64,000 nucleotides of DNA. It comes from Ecdyonurus torrentis. Its lineage: Eukaryota; Arthropoda; Insecta; Ephemeroptera; Heptageniidae. Below the pieces are notes generated by a model, which searched no databases, was not told where the DNA came from, and saw nothing but the letters and a program-made list of their open reading frames with translations. Below are positions 1 to 11,163 of the stretch, piece after piece (the stretch's first letter is position 1; each line of letters begins with the position of its first letter). The stretch covers positions 992,001 to 1,056,000 of the forward strand of contig OX439129.1 of assembly GCA_949318235.1 (NCBI GenBank), given 5' to 3'. The translations under genes and the position numbers were made by a program.

Positions 1-2244
1 TTGCCGTTTCAACTGAAATGTAGGACTAACAGACTTGCAAAGAAAAGGTAATAACACCTTATTCGCTCCAATGCAAACTTTCGAAGTTATAGAAAACCTC
101 AGTGCTTTCTCGTCGTACTTTTCAGACTGTGAATATGATTTTTGATGATATCTCCGAAACTAGTAAAGCTTTAGGCTTGTGGTTTGAACTTAAATGTAGG
201 ACTAACAGACTTGCAAAGAAAAGGTTATAACACCTTAATTGCTACAATGCAAACTTTCGCAGTTATAGAGAATCTCAGTGCTTTCTCATAGTACTTTTCA
301 GACCGTGAATACGATTGTTGATGATATCTCCGAAACAAATAAAGCTACAGGCTTGCGGTTTGAACTGAAATGTAGGACTAACAGACTTGCAAAGAAAAGG
401 TTATTACACCTTAATCGCTCCAATGCATACTTTCGCAGTTATAGAGAATCTCAGTGCTTTCTCATCGTACTTTTCAGACCGTGAATACGATTGTTGATGA
501 TATCTCCGAAACTAATAAAGCTACTGGCTTGCGGTTTGAACTGAAGTGTAGGACTAACAGACTTGCAAAGAAAAGGTTATTACACCTTATTCGCTCCAAT
601 GCAAACTTTCGCAGTTATAGAGAATCTTAGTGCTTTCTCATCGTACTTTTTTGACTGTGGATACGAATTTTGATGATATCTCCGAAACTAATAAAGCTAC
701 AGGCTTGCGGTTTGAACTGAAATGTAGGACTAACAGACTTGCAAAGAAAACGTTATTACACCTTAATCGCTCCAATTCATACTTTCGCAGTTATAGAGAA
801 TTTTAGTGCTTTCTCATCGTACTTTTCAGACCGTGAATACGATTGTTGATGATATCTCCGAAACTAATAAAGCTACAGGCTTGCGGTTTGAACTAAAATG
901 TAGTACTAACAGACTTGCAAAGAAAAGGTTATTACACCTTAATCGCTCCAATGCATACTTTCGCAGTTAAAGAGAATCTCAGTGCTTTCTCATCGTACTT
1001 TTCAGACCGTGAATACGATTGTTGATGATATCTCCGAAACTAATAAAGCTACTGGCTTGCGGTTTAAACTGAAGTGTAGGACTAACAGACTTGCAAAGAA
1101 AAGGTAATAACACCTTAAACGCTACAATGCAATCTTTCGCAGTTATAGAGAATCTCAGTGCTTTCTCATAGTACTTTGTAGACTGCGAATAAGATTTTTG
1201 TTGATATCTCCGCAACTAATAAAGCTACTGGCTTTCGCTTTGAACTAAAATGTAGTACTAACAGACTTGCAAAGAAAAGGTTATTACACCTTAATCGCTC
1301 CAATGCATACTTTCGCAGTTATAATCTCAGTGCTTTCTCATCGTACTTTTCAGACCGTGAATACGATTGTTGATGATATCTCCGAAACTATTAAAGCTAC
1401 TGGCTTGCGGTTTAAACTGAAGTGTAGGACTAACAGACTTGCAAAGAAAAGGTAATAACACCTTAAACGCTACAATGCAATCTTTCGCAGTTATAGAGAA
1501 TCTCAGTGCTTTCTCATAGTACTTTGTAGACTGCGAATAAGATTTTTGATGATATCTCCGAAACTAATAAAGCTACTTGCTTTCTTTTTTAACTAAAATG
1601 TAGTACTAACAGACTTGCAAAGAAAAGGTTATTACACCTTAATCGCTCCAATGCATACTTTCGCAGTTATAGAGAATCTCAGTGCTTTCTCATCGTACTT
1701 TTCAGACCGTGAATACGATTGTTGATGATATCTCCAAAACTAATAAAGCTACAGGCTTGCCGTTTGAACTGAAATGTAGGACTAACAGACTTGCAAAGAA
1801 AAGGTTATTACACCTTATTCGCTCCAATGCAAACTTTCGAAGTTATAGAAAACCTCAGTGCTTTCTCGTCGTACTTTTCAGACTGTGAATATGATTTTTG
1901 ATGATATCTCCGAAACTAGTAAAGCTTTAGGCTTGTGGTTTGAACTTAAATGTAGGACTAACAGACTTGCAAAGAAAAGGTTATTACACCTTAATCGCTT
2001 CAATGCAAACTTTCGCAGTTATAGAGAATCTCAGTGCTTTCTCAATGTAGTTTTCAGACTTTGGATACGAATTTTGATGATATCTCCGAAACTAATAAAG
2101 CTACAGGCTTGCGGTTTGAACTGAAATGTAGGACTAACAGACTTGCAAAGAAATGGTTATTACACCTTAATCGCTCCAATGCATACTTTCGCAGTTATAG
2201 AGAATCTCAGTGCTTTCTCATCGTACTTTTCAGACCGTGAATAT
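1..2244. repeat. 176-bp satellite array, block 1 (subfamily A)
   Basis: Tandem head-to-tail monomers of about 176 bp. The same landmarks recur every 176 bp, for example 'gactaacagacttgcaaag', 'actttcgcagttat' and 'agtgctttctc'. Subfamily A monomers carry 'gaccgtgaatacgattgttg'. They are mixed with an X-type monomer ('gaatatgatttttg', 'gctttaggcttgtgg'; about 135 and 1889). One monomer near 1320 lacks four bases of 'tagagaatctc', and this defect recurs near 4642, which ties the two regions together as HOR copies 3322 bp apart (about 2.1 kb once the LTR insert is removed). The array continues beyond the left window edge. No gene is seen here. Confidence 0.97.
2241..2244. repeat. Target site duplication (left), ATAT
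   Basis: ATAT directly precedes the TGTAGAG end of the insert and is repeated at 3455-3458 after its CTACA end. The uninterrupted satellite at this place reads 'gtgaatatgattttt', so a single ATAT was duplicated. Confidence 0.75.
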
Positions 2245-3454
2245 TGTAGAGAATAGCGTACTTAATGTAGAGAATATATACGTTAATTATTATAAAAAAG
2301 GGTTGAAAAGTGTACTTGTATGTGTACCACAGTGTATATGTGTGTAGGGGTATGATAAATATTATAAATACTTATCTGGCTCTACGCTTATTCTCTTATA
2401 ATTTACCTGCCTATTTTATAGCTAAAGGATAGGTAAACCAGTTTATTAAATCAAAGATTAAGATTTACTTGAAATCAAATTAATTACTTTTATTTAGTGT
2501 TAATTATTACATTCCCTGTGAATTTAATTGAACTCAAATGTGTCCCCAAAATAATACAATAAAAATTAATGCGTACCAGTATAGTGTGACATATGCTACT
2601 CGTATATGTTACAGTGTATAGTATATAATGTGTACAATTTGTATAAGTGTAACAGTCTGTAAATCAAAACAATAGTTATAAATACCTGAGTGTGTATAGT
2701 GTAGCAAAGTGTAAGATGTTATGTGGGATTCGACCTTACTGTCGTAAAGCCTGCACTCCAACAGGGACTAGTGTAGTAGTGTGTTGAGTCCTTTACGAGG
2801 ACTAGACGAGTGTGTCTGACCATTGCAACGGACCTCGTATTTATACTACTTCTTAACAAAGAAAGTAGGGGAAATACAGATAGAATGAGGGGAAATATTT
2901 ACTGAGGTAAAAACCAAGCAAGGCCGGCTGTGCGCAGAGAACATGCGCACAACCGTGTTTTGACTTCGTTGCAATTTTAGACATTCTCGTTTAGTATTTA
3001 CTCTTTTTTATTACATTTTTTTATTACGTTAATTAACAACTTAGATTAGCTTAACTTATGAAATTATTTTCTATTTTTACAAATGATATTATTTAATAAG
3101 CCATCTTTTTATTTCACAAATCATAATATTTTACTAATCAGTTTACCTAAATCATAACATAATTCTTCTATTATTTATTAGTATTTTATCTCATACTATA
3201 GTTTTAACATATATAATATAATTGTACAGTACCTTTTTGCTGCTTTTTTCACTATTATAATTCACAAATGATAAAGTTTCAATAATAATATTACACTCGT
3301 TTACACTTGTTTTCTTCTTCCTTTTTTCTCAGCTGGTCTTTCTTTTTTGTCTTTTCTGCTTAGTAGCGCCCCTATTGTGATTTTCTTCTACTCGCACCTA
3401 TTTTGTGCGCGCTCTTTCAAACTAAAACTAAAAACTAATGCGCTGCACACTACA
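2245..3454. mobile_element. Solo LTR-like insertion, 1210 bp
   Basis: Non-satellite DNA that breaks a monomer cleanly. It begins TGTAGAG and ends CACTACA, so it has TG...CA ends with a 5-bp inverted terminus (TGTAG/CTACA), and it is flanked by the 4-bp duplication ATAT. No open reading frame of useful length exists inside. The first part is rich in GT/TA (about 2290-2360), the middle (about 2700-2870) is more GC-balanced, and the last part (about 2990-3300) is strongly AT-rich. An AATAAA lies at 2558-2563 and a TATATAA at 2622-2628, both possible LTR signals. A second copy of this sequence is not present in the window. The ends, short target duplication and lack of coding capacity fit a solo LTR left by recombination between two LTRs. 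A non-autonomous DNA transposon with very short inverted ends is the alternative, and the superfamily cannot be assigned. Confidence 0.68.
2925..2955. other. GC-rich hairpin in the solo LTR
   Basis: TGTGCGCA (2929-2936) is followed by a 7-base loop and then TGCGCACA (2944-2951), a perfect 8-bp inverted repeat. Allowing one C-A mismatch, CGG/CCG extends the stem to 12 positions (2925-2936 with 2944-2955). It is the most GC-rich structure in an otherwise AT-rich insert. Its role is unknown; LTR transcripts often carry such stems near polyadenylation or packaging regions, but that is inference. Confidence 0.6.
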
Positions 3455-3458
3455 ATAT
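3455..3458. repeat. Target site duplication (right), ATAT
   Basis: Right copy of the 4-bp duplication of the 1210-bp insert. The satellite resumes immediately as 'atatgatttttgatg'. Confidence 0.75.
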
Positions 3459-3802
3459 GATTTTTGATGATATCTCCGAAACTAGTAAAGCTTTAGGCTT
3501 GTGGTTTGAACTTAAATGTAGGACTAACAGACTTGCAAAGAAAAGGTTATTACACCTTAATCGCTTCAATGCAAACTTTCGCAGTTATAGAGAATCTCAG
3601 TGCTTTCTCAACGTAGTTTTCAGACTGTGGATACGAATTTTGATGATATCTCCGAAACTAATAAAGCTACAGGCTTGCGGTTTGAACTGAAATGTAGGAC
3701 TAACAGACTTGCAAAGAAAAGGTTATTACACCTTAATCGCTCCAATGCATACTTTCGCAGTTATAGAGAATCTCAGTGCTTTCTCATCGTACTTTTCAGA
3801 CC

Positions 3803-5740
3803 GTGAATACGATTGTTGATGATATCTCCGAAACTTATAAAGCTACTGGCTTGCGGTTTGAACTGAAGTGTAGGACTAACAGACTTGCAAAGAAAAGGTT
3901 ATTACACCTTATTCGCTCCAATGCAAACTTTCGCAGTTATAAAGAATCTTAATGCTTTCTCATCGTACTTTTTTGACTGTGGATACGAATTTTGATGATA
4001 TCTCCGAAACTAATAAAGCTACAGGCTTGCGGTTTGAACTGAAATGTAGGAATAACAGACTTGCAAAGAAAACGTTATTACACCTTAATCGCTCCAATGC
4101 ATACTTTCGCAGTTATAGAGAATTTTAGTGCTTTCTCATCGTACTTTTCAGACCGTGAATACGATTGTTGATGATATCTCCGAAACTAATAAAGCTACAG
4201 GCTTGCGGTTTGAACTAAAATGTAGTACTAACAGACTTGCAAAGAAAAGGTTATTACACCTTAATCGCTCCAATGCATACTTTCGCAGTTAAAGAGAATC
4301 TCAGTGCTTTCTCATCGTACTTTTCAGACCGTGAATACGATTGTTGATGATATCTCCGAAACTAATAAAGCTACTGGCTTGCGGTTTAAACTGAAGTGTA
4401 GGACTAACAGACTTGCAAAGAAAAGGTAATAACACCTTAAACGCTACAATGCAATCTTTCGCAGTTATAGAGAATCTCAGTGCTTTCTCATAGTACTTTG
4501 TAGACTGCGAATAAGATTTTTGTTGATATCTCCGAAACTAATAAAGCTACTGGCTTTCGCTTTGAACTAAAATGTAGTACTAACAGACTTGCAAAGAAAA
4601 GGTTATTACACCTTAATCGCTCCAATGCATACTTTCACAGTTATAATCTCAGTGCTTTCTCATCGTACTTTTCAGACCGTGAATACGATTGTTGATGATA
4701 TCTCCGAAACTATTAAAGCTACTGGCTTGCGGTTTAAACTGAAGTGTAGGACTAACAGACTTGCAAAGAAAAGGTAATAACACCTTAAACGCTACAATGC
4801 AATCTTTCGCAGTTATAGAGAATCTCAGTGCTTTCTCATAGTACTTTGTAGACTGCGAATAAGATTTTTGATGATATCTCCGAAACTAATAAAGCTACTT
4901 GCTTTCTTTTTGAACTAAAATGTAGTACTAACAGACTTGCAAAGAAAAGGTTATTACACCTTATTCGCTCCAATGCAAACTTTCGAAGTTATAGAAAACC
5001 TCAGTGCTTTCTCGTCGTACTTTTCAGACTGTGAATATGATTTTTGATGATATCTCCGAAACTAGTAAAGCTTTAGGCTTGTGGTTTGAACTTAAATGTA
5101 GGACTAACAGACTTGCAAAGAAAAGGTTATTACACCTTAATCGCTTCAATGCAAACTTTCGCAGTTATAGAGAATCTCAGTGCTTTCTCAACGTAGTTTT
5201 CAGACTGTGGATACGAATTTTGATGATATCTCCGAAACTAATAAAGCTACAGGCTTGTGGTTTGAACTGAAATGTAGGACTAACAGACTTGCAAAGAAAA
5301 GGTTATTACACCTTAATCGCTCCAATGCATACTTTCGCAGTTATAGAGAATCTCAGTGCTTTCTCATCGTACTTTTCAGACCGTGAATACGATTGTTGAT
5401 GATATCTCCGAAACTAATAAAGCTACTGGCTTGCGGTTTGAACTGAAGTGTAGGACTAACAGACTTGCAAAGAAAAGGTTATTACACCTTATTCGCTCCA
5501 ATGCAAACTTTCGCAGTTATAGAGAATCTTAGTGCTTTCTCATCGTACTTTTTTGACTGTGGATACGAATTTTGATGATATCTCCGAAACTAATAAAGCT
5601 ACAGGCTTGCGGTTTGAACTGAAATGTAGGACTAACAGACTTGCAAAGAAAACGTTATTACACCTTAATCGCTCCAATGCATACTTTCGCAGTTATAGAG
5701 AATTTTAGTGCTTTCTCATCGTACTTTTCAGACCGTAAAT
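3803..5740. repeat. 9-mer higher-order repeat of subfamily A (about 1580 bp period)
   Basis: The monomer series starting at 3803 ('gtgaatacgattg...gctactggcttg', followed by 'tttttgactgtggatacg', then 'aaaacgttattac') restarts at 5383, 1580 bp later, and matches until about 5740. The series also matches 481 onward at an offset of 3322 bp. Relative to the copy at 481, the copy here has lost one monomer near 4949, where the offset drops to 3146. This is direct evidence of deletion by one repeat unit. Confidence 0.8.
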
Positions 5741-6444
5741 ACGATTGTTGATGATATCTCCGAAACTAATAAAGCTACAGGCTTGCGGTTTGAACTGAAA
5801 AGTAGGACTAACAGACTTGCAAAGAAAAGGTAATAACACCTTATTCGCTCCAATGCAAACTTTCGCAGTTATAGAAAACCTCAGTGCTTTCTCGTCGTAC
5901 TTTTCAGACTGTGAATATGATTTTTGATGATATCTCCGAAACTAGTAAAGCTACAGGCTTGTGGTTTGAACTTAAATGTAGGACTAACAGACTTGCAAAG
6001 AAAAGGTTATAACACCTTAATCGCTACAATGCAATCTTTCGCAGTTATAGAGAATCTTAGTGCTTTCTCATAGTACTTTGTAGACTGCGAATAAGATTTT
6101 TGATGATATCTCCGAAACTAATAAAGCTACTGGCTTTCGCTTTGAACTAAAATGTAGTACTAACAGACTTGCAAAGAAAAGGTTATTACACCTTAATCGC
6201 TCCAATTCATACTTTCGCAGTTATAGAGAATCTCAGTGCTTTCTCATCGTACTTTTCAGACCGTGAATACGATTGTTGATGATATCTCCAAAACTAATAA
6301 AGCTACAGGCTTGCGGTTTGAACTTAAATGTACGACTAACAGACTTGCAAAGAAAAGGTTATTACATCTTAATCGCTACAATGCAAACTTTCGCAGTTAT
6401 AGAGAATCTCAGTGCTTTCTCATCGTACTTTTTAGACTGCAAAT

Positions 6445-7030
6445 ATGATTTTTGATGATATCTCTGAAACTAAAAAAGCTACAGTTTTGCGGTTTGAAAT
6501 AAAATGTAAGACTAACAGACTTGCAAAGAAAAGGTTATTACACCTTAATCGCTCCAATGCATACTTTCGCAGTTATAGAGAATCTCAGTGCTTTCTCATC
6601 GTACTTTTTAGACTGCGAATAAGATTTTTGATGATATCTCCGAAACTAATAAAGCTACAGGCTTGCGGTTGGAACTTAAATGTACGACTAACAGACTTGC
6701 AAAGAAAAGGTTATTACATCTTAATCGCTACAATGCAAACTTTCGCAGTTATAGAGAATCTCAGTGCTTTCTCATCGTACTTTTTAGACTGCAAATATGA
6801 TTTTTGATGATATCTCTGAAACTAAAAAAGCTACAGTTTTGCGGTTTGAAATAAAATGTAAGACTAACAGACTTGCAAAGAAAAGGTTATTACACCTTAA
6901 TCGCTCCAATGCATACTTTCGCAGTTATAGAGAATCTCAGTGCTTTCTCATCGTACTTTTTAGACTGCGAATAAGATTTTTGATGATATCTCCGAAACTA
7001 ATAAAGCTACAGGCTTGCGGTTTGAACTAA
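6445..7030. repeat. Local dimer repeat (352 bp period)
   Basis: A two-monomer unit beginning 'atgatttttgatgatatctc' with 'tgaaactaaaaaagctacag' at 6445 repeats at 6797, exactly 352 bp (2 x 176) later. The two copies look almost identical by eye, so this is a recent dimer-level amplification inside the 9-mer domain. Confidence 0.8.
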
Positions 7031-9624
7031 AATGTAGTACTAACAGACTTGCAAAGAAAAGGTTATTACACCTTAATCGCTCCAATGCATACTTTCGCAG
7101 TTATAGAGAATCTCAGTGCTTTCACATCGTACTTTTCAGACCTTGAATACGATTGTTGATGATATCTCCGAAACTAATAAAGCTACTGGCTTGCGGTTTA
7201 AACTGAAGTGTAGAACTAACAGACTTGCAAAGAAAAGGTAATAACACCTTAATCGCTACAATGCAATCTTTCGCAGTTATAGAGAATCTCAGTGCTTTCT
7301 CATAGTACTTTGTAGACTGCAAATAAGATTTTTGATGATATCTCCGAAACTAATAAAGCTACTGGCTTTCACTTTGAACTAAAATGTAGTACTAACAGAC
7401 TTGCAAAGAAAAGGTTATTACACCTTAATCGCCCCAATGCATACTTTCGCAGTTATAGAGAATCTCAGTGCTTTCTCATCGTACTTTTCAGACCGTGAAT
7501 ACGATTGTTGATGATATCTCCAAAACTAATAAAGCTACAGGCTTGCCGTTTGAACTGAAATGTAGGACTAACAGACTTGCAAAGAAAAGGTAATAACACC
7601 TTATTCGCTCCAATGCAAACTTTCGAAGTTATAGAAAACCTCAGTGCTTTCTCGTCGTACTTTTCAGACTGTGAATATGATTTTTGATGATATCTCCGAA
7701 ACTAGTAAAGTTTTAGGCTTGTGGTTTGAACTTAAATGTAGGACTAACAGACTTGCAAAGAAAAGGTTATAACACCTTAATCGCTACAATGCAAACTTTC
7801 GCAGTTATAGAGAATCTCAGTGCTTTCTCATAGTACTTTTCAGACCGTGAATACGATTGTTGATGATATCTCCGAAACAAATAAAGCTACAGGCTTGCGG
7901 TTTGAACTGAAATGTAGGACTAACAGACTTGCAAAGAAAAGGTAATAACACCTTATTCGCTCCAATGCTAACTTTCGCAGTTATAGAGAATCTCAGTGCT
8001 TTCTCACCGTAGTTTTTAGACTGTGAATACGATTTTTGATGATATCTCCGGCACTAATAAAGCTATAGGTTTGCGTAGTGAACTAAAATGTAGGACTAAC
8101 AGACTTGCAAAGAAAAGGTTATTACACCTGAATCGCTCCATTGCAAAATTTCGCAGTTATTAGAGAATCTCAGTGCTTTCTCATCGTACTTTTTAGACTA
8201 TGAATACGATTATTGATGATATCTCCGAAACTATTAAAGCTACAGGCTTGCGGTGTGAACTTAAATGTAGGAGTAACTTACTTGCAAAAAAAAGGTTATT
8301 ATATCTTAATCGCTACAATGCAAACTTTCGCAGTTATAGAGAATCTCAATGCTTTCTCATCGTACCTATTAGACTGTGAATACGATTTTTGAAGATATCT
8401 CCGAAACTAATAAAGCTACAGGCTTGCGGTTGGAACTAAAATGTAGGACTAACAGACTTGCAAAGAAAAGGTACCCACACCTTAATCGCTCCAATGCAAA
8501 CTTTCGCAGTTATAGAGAATCTAAGTGCTTTCTCACCGTAGTTTTAAGACTGTGAATACGATTTTTGATGATATATCCGGCACTAATAAAGCTACAGGCT
8601 TGCATTGTGAACTTAAATGTAGGACTAACATTCTTGCAAAGGAAAGGTAATTAGACGTTAATCGCTCCAATGCAAACTTGTGCAGTTATATAGAATTTTA
8701 GTGCTTTCTCGTCGTACTTTTTAGACTGTGAATACGATTTTTAATGATATCTCGGAAATAAATAAAGCTACAGGCTTGCGGTTTGAACTAAAATGTAGGA
8801 CTAACAGACTTGCAAAGAAAAGTTTATTACACCTTAATCGCTCCAATGCAAACTTTCGCAGTTATAGAGAATCTCAGTGCTTTCTCATCGTACTTTTTAG
8901 ACTGGAAATACGATTTTTGATGATATCTCCGAAACTAATAAAGCTACAGGCTTGCGGTTTGAACTTAAATGTAGGACTAACAGACTTGCAAAGAAAAGGT
9001 TATTACACCTTAATCGCTTTAAGGCAAACGTTCGCAGTTATAGAGAATCTTAGTGCTTTCTCAACGGAGTTTTCAGACTAAGAATATGTTTTTTGATGAT
9101 ATCTTTGAAACTAATAAAGCTACAGGCATGCGGTTTGAACTAGAATATAGGACTAACAGACTTGCAAAGAAAAGGTTATTACACCTTAATCGATTCAATG
9201 CAAACATTCGCAGTTATAGAGAATCTCAGTGCTTTCTCATCGTACTTTTTAGACTGTGAATACGATTATTGATGATATCTCCGACACTATTAAAGCTACA
9301 GGCTCGCGGTGTGAACTTAAATGTAGGAGTAACTGACTTGCAAAGAAAAGGTTATTACATCTTAATCGCTACAATGCAAACTTTCGCAATTATAGAGAAT
9401 CTCAGTGCTTTCTCATCGTACTTTTTAGACTGCAAATATGATTTTTGATGATATCTCTGAAACTAATAAAGCTACAGGCTTGCGGTTTGAACTAAAATGT
9501 AGGACTATCAGACTTGCAAATAAAAGGTTAGTACACCTTATTCGCTCCAATGAAACTTTCGCAGTTATAGAGAATCTCATTGCTTTCTCATCGTTTTTGT
9601 AGACTGTGAATACAATTTTTGATG

Positions 9625-9628
9625 ATAT
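9625..9628. repeat. Target site duplication (left), ATAT
   Basis: Last four satellite bases before the 5' LTR ('gatgatat' then TGTCACG). They are repeated at 12119-12122 after the 3' LTR. The intact satellite reads 'gatgatatctcgg', with a single ATAT. Confidence 0.88.
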
Positions 9629-9778
9629 TGTCACGTAGTCACGTAAGCTAAGGTGATAAGCGAGTTAGCTTATGTATAAGGAAGATAATGTTATGAAGGT
9701 TGGTCAGCACAACTAGTTTGTTGGTGCAATCTTGACGTGACTTCGTGCTGTTTAATAAGCACAGAGATATCAGATTAG

Positions 9779-9794
9779 CTAGTATAAATACTAG
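9779..9794 (+). promoter_or_regulatory. Candidate TATA box within a dyad (5' LTR)
   Basis: TATAAATA (9783-9790) sits inside a perfect inverted repeat CTAGTA-TAAA-TACTAG (9779-9794), 154 bp into the LTR. The same arrangement is conserved in the 3' LTR (TATAAATA at 11816-11823). The position suits an LTR promoter; transcription from it is inferred. Confidence 0.55.
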
Positions 9795-9992
9795 TTAATC
9801 CCGTCGTCGTGGAACCCAGAGGGCCCGCAGCAGGGTCAGGCGTGCCAGCCTAGACCACCGCGCAAAGCTACAACGAGACACCGCTGACTCTACGTCTACC
9901 CCGCTCTACAAGGGAGTCATCCGAAGCACAGCTTGATAAGCACGGTCATCTGTCATGTAATTATACTGTCTACTCAACTGTACACAGATGTC

Positions 9993-9998
9993 AATAAA
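9993..9998 (+). promoter_or_regulatory. Candidate polyadenylation signal AATAAA (5' LTR copy)
   Basis: AATAAA on the plus strand, about 210 bp downstream of the candidate TATA box. It is duplicated in the 3' LTR at 12026-12031, where it would be the functional copy for ending the element's transcript. A TATA-then-AATAAA order is typical of LTRs read left to right and supports the plus-strand orientation. Confidence 0.5.
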
Positions 9999-10085
9999 CA
10001 TATACTTTGGTATACAGTTGTTTCTATTTGTCTCTTCCTCAGGGTCCTGTACCCTAGATATATAACTAACACGCTTAACGTGACA

Positions 10086-10101
10086 TGGTGGAGGTGCCGG
10101 G
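10086..10101 (+). other. Primer-binding site, tRNA-Ala-like
   Basis: Immediately after the 5' LTR (no spacer) comes TGGTGGAGGTGCCGGG. It begins with TGG, the complement of the tRNA CCA end. Its reverse complement, CCCGGCACCTCCACCA, looks like the T-arm and acceptor 3' end of a eukaryotic tRNA-Ala as I recall it. This would prime minus-strand cDNA synthesis. The location and TGG start are clear; the identity as alanine rests on memory of tRNA-Ala sequences. Confidence 0.72.
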
Positions 10102-10142
10102 TACATAATGGCAATTAATTTTAGATTTTAATAGTTGTATTT

Positions 10143-10157
10143 AAAAAAAAAAAAAAA
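10143..10157 (+). repeat. Poly-A tract after the primer-binding site
   Basis: A run of about 14-15 consecutive A bases in the leader of the LTR element. It may be slippage-prone; no specific role is visible. Confidence 0.6.
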
Positions 10158-10300
10158 TCTTTTTAATATACAAATATTGCCATTACTGAGGTGAGGAAGT
10201 TAAACAACAATTAAATTGATATTTTAAAGACAGTTAAAATATAAGAGTGTCAGTTGAGAGAGAGTTTCTAATTACTGATCTCCGAGATTGAACAGAGAAC

Positions 10301-10534
10301 ATGGCGGCTCAACATGCAATGAATTTAATGGACCTTGGAATTTTCTACATTACTACTAGAATTAATATTCAGCAGATCATCAGTACCTACGAGTTAGCTT
10401 CAGCAGCGAGAGTTTTGGACGAATGTTTGAAATTAAGCTACTTTATACGTGTTATCTTCAACCGCCAGCGGAGCGATGGAACAGAGAAGATAAAGCAAGG
10501 GTTGCGGCTGAATCTACTACCTATAACAGCTTGA
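10301..10534 (+). CDS. Hypothetical 77-residue ORF in the LTR element
   Basis: An ATG-started ORF in a favourable context ('gagaacATGGcg'), lying about 200 bp after the primer-binding site where a gag gene would begin. The predicted 77-residue product starts MAAQHAMNLMDLGIF and has one cysteine, an amphipathic-looking central part and a basic stretch FNRQRSDGTEKIKQGLRL near the C-terminus. I see no zinc knuckle (CX2CX4HX4C), signal peptide or membrane segment, and I do not recognise a family. Base composition here (about 10290-10530) is less AT-rich than in the rest of the internal region. That fits a degraded gag start or a captured host fragment. It could also be a chance ORF; function is unknown. 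Confidence 0.35.
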   Translation: MAAQHAMNLMDLGIFYITTRINIQQIISTYELASAARVLDECLKLSYFIRVIFNRQRSDGTEKIKQGLRLNLLPITA

Positions 10535-10958
10535 AGGCGGCGGTGAAATACACCAGTATCGTTTGTATAAAATTTCTTATGTAATGCACCAAGAATTTGT
10601 TAGAATTTTCTCTTTGAATAATTTTGGAATTTTTGTTTTAATATTGGAAAAAAAATCACTTTACAATCATTTTCAAGTAAAAAGTTAAAGTACTATCTTA
10701 AAAATAATATATAAAGGGAGGTAACAATAAAAATTGATAAAAAAAAGATGCAATTACAAATATATACAAGAGCATTTCTTCAGTTCACAGAGGTTATGAA
10801 TATAAAAAGATTATAATATTGAGACACACACACTTGTATTATTAGTTCGGGGGTCGTTCTCTATTTGGTTCCGGGGAGAGAATTCTGAGTACCTGGAAAT
10901 TTAGAACGTAGTAGAGTTTAGCACATTTAAAAAGGTTTTGGCTGGTTAAGTGTGTGTA
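10535..10958. other. Non-coding internal region of the LTR element
   Basis: AT-rich sequence with no convincing ORF. A short CA repeat occurs near 10824-10832. A less AT-rich patch with 'cgggggtcg' and 'ggttccgggg' lies at about 10845-10880. Nothing else can be assigned. Confidence 0.6.
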
Positions 10959-11163
10959 ATAAATAATAAAAAAGAAAAAAGAAAAAAAATGATAATAATG
11001 AATAAAAAATGAAGAAATAAATAAAGAAATAAATAAATAATAAAAAAATAAATAAATAAAATAAATAAATAAATGATGGGAAAAAAAATGAAAATAATAT
11101 TTGTAATAGAGCTGTGAACGATAAAAAATAAAAATAAATATATGTAAAAAAAATAAAAAGATA
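10959..11163. repeat. A-rich low-complexity tract, (AAAT)n-like
   Basis: Plus strand almost entirely A with interspersed T and G: runs of 'aaataaataaat', 'aaaaagaaaaaag' and 'gataataatga'. It is an expanded microsatellite-like tract inside the LTR element. It generates long artefactual minus-strand open frames rich in Phe, Ile, Leu and Tyr (10842-11317), which are not genes. Confidence 0.85.

Larger units (their letters stand above)
3459..9628. repeat. 176-bp satellite array, block 2 (subfamily A, then older monomers)
   Basis: Continuation of the same head-to-tail array. About 3459-7950 is mainly subfamily A with a 9-mer period of about 1580 bp. From about 7950 the monomers diverge more: private substitutions such as 'ggtacccacacc' near 8471, 'ccggcactaataaag' near 8048 and 8577, and small indels near 9555 and 9596. 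This degraded stretch ends where the LTR retrotransposon begins at 9629. No gene is seen. Confidence 0.96.
9629..10085 (+). repeat. 5' LTR, 457 bp
   Basis: Begins TGTCACG and ends CGTGACA, a perfect 7-bp terminal inverted repeat. It matches 11662-12118 over its full length without gaps. Early internal features are a direct repeat of TCACGTA (9631-9637 and 9640-9646) and an inverted repeat ATAAGC/GCTTAT (9656-9661 and 9668-9673). A GC-rich stretch lies around 9804-9905. About half of the differences from the 3' LTR lie in the last 30 bases. Confidence 0.95.

Noticed and set aside
2245..3454. Protein-coding gene or tRNA in the 1210-bp insert
   Set aside because: Stops are frequent in every frame and no cloverleaf-like or conserved A/B-box region was evident.
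3457..3806. Short ORFs in satellite DNA (also 1858-2240, 16676-17088, 22309-22721 and dozens of similar ones) as genes
   Set aside because: They are the same repeated sequence read in shifting frames, mostly starting at GTG, with no domain, no conserved stop context and no gene structure.
9906..10118. Opposing ORFs across the end of the 5' LTR
   Set aside because: They overlap the LTR, its polyadenylation signal and the primer-binding site; the matching place in the 3' LTR does not preserve the same frame ends.
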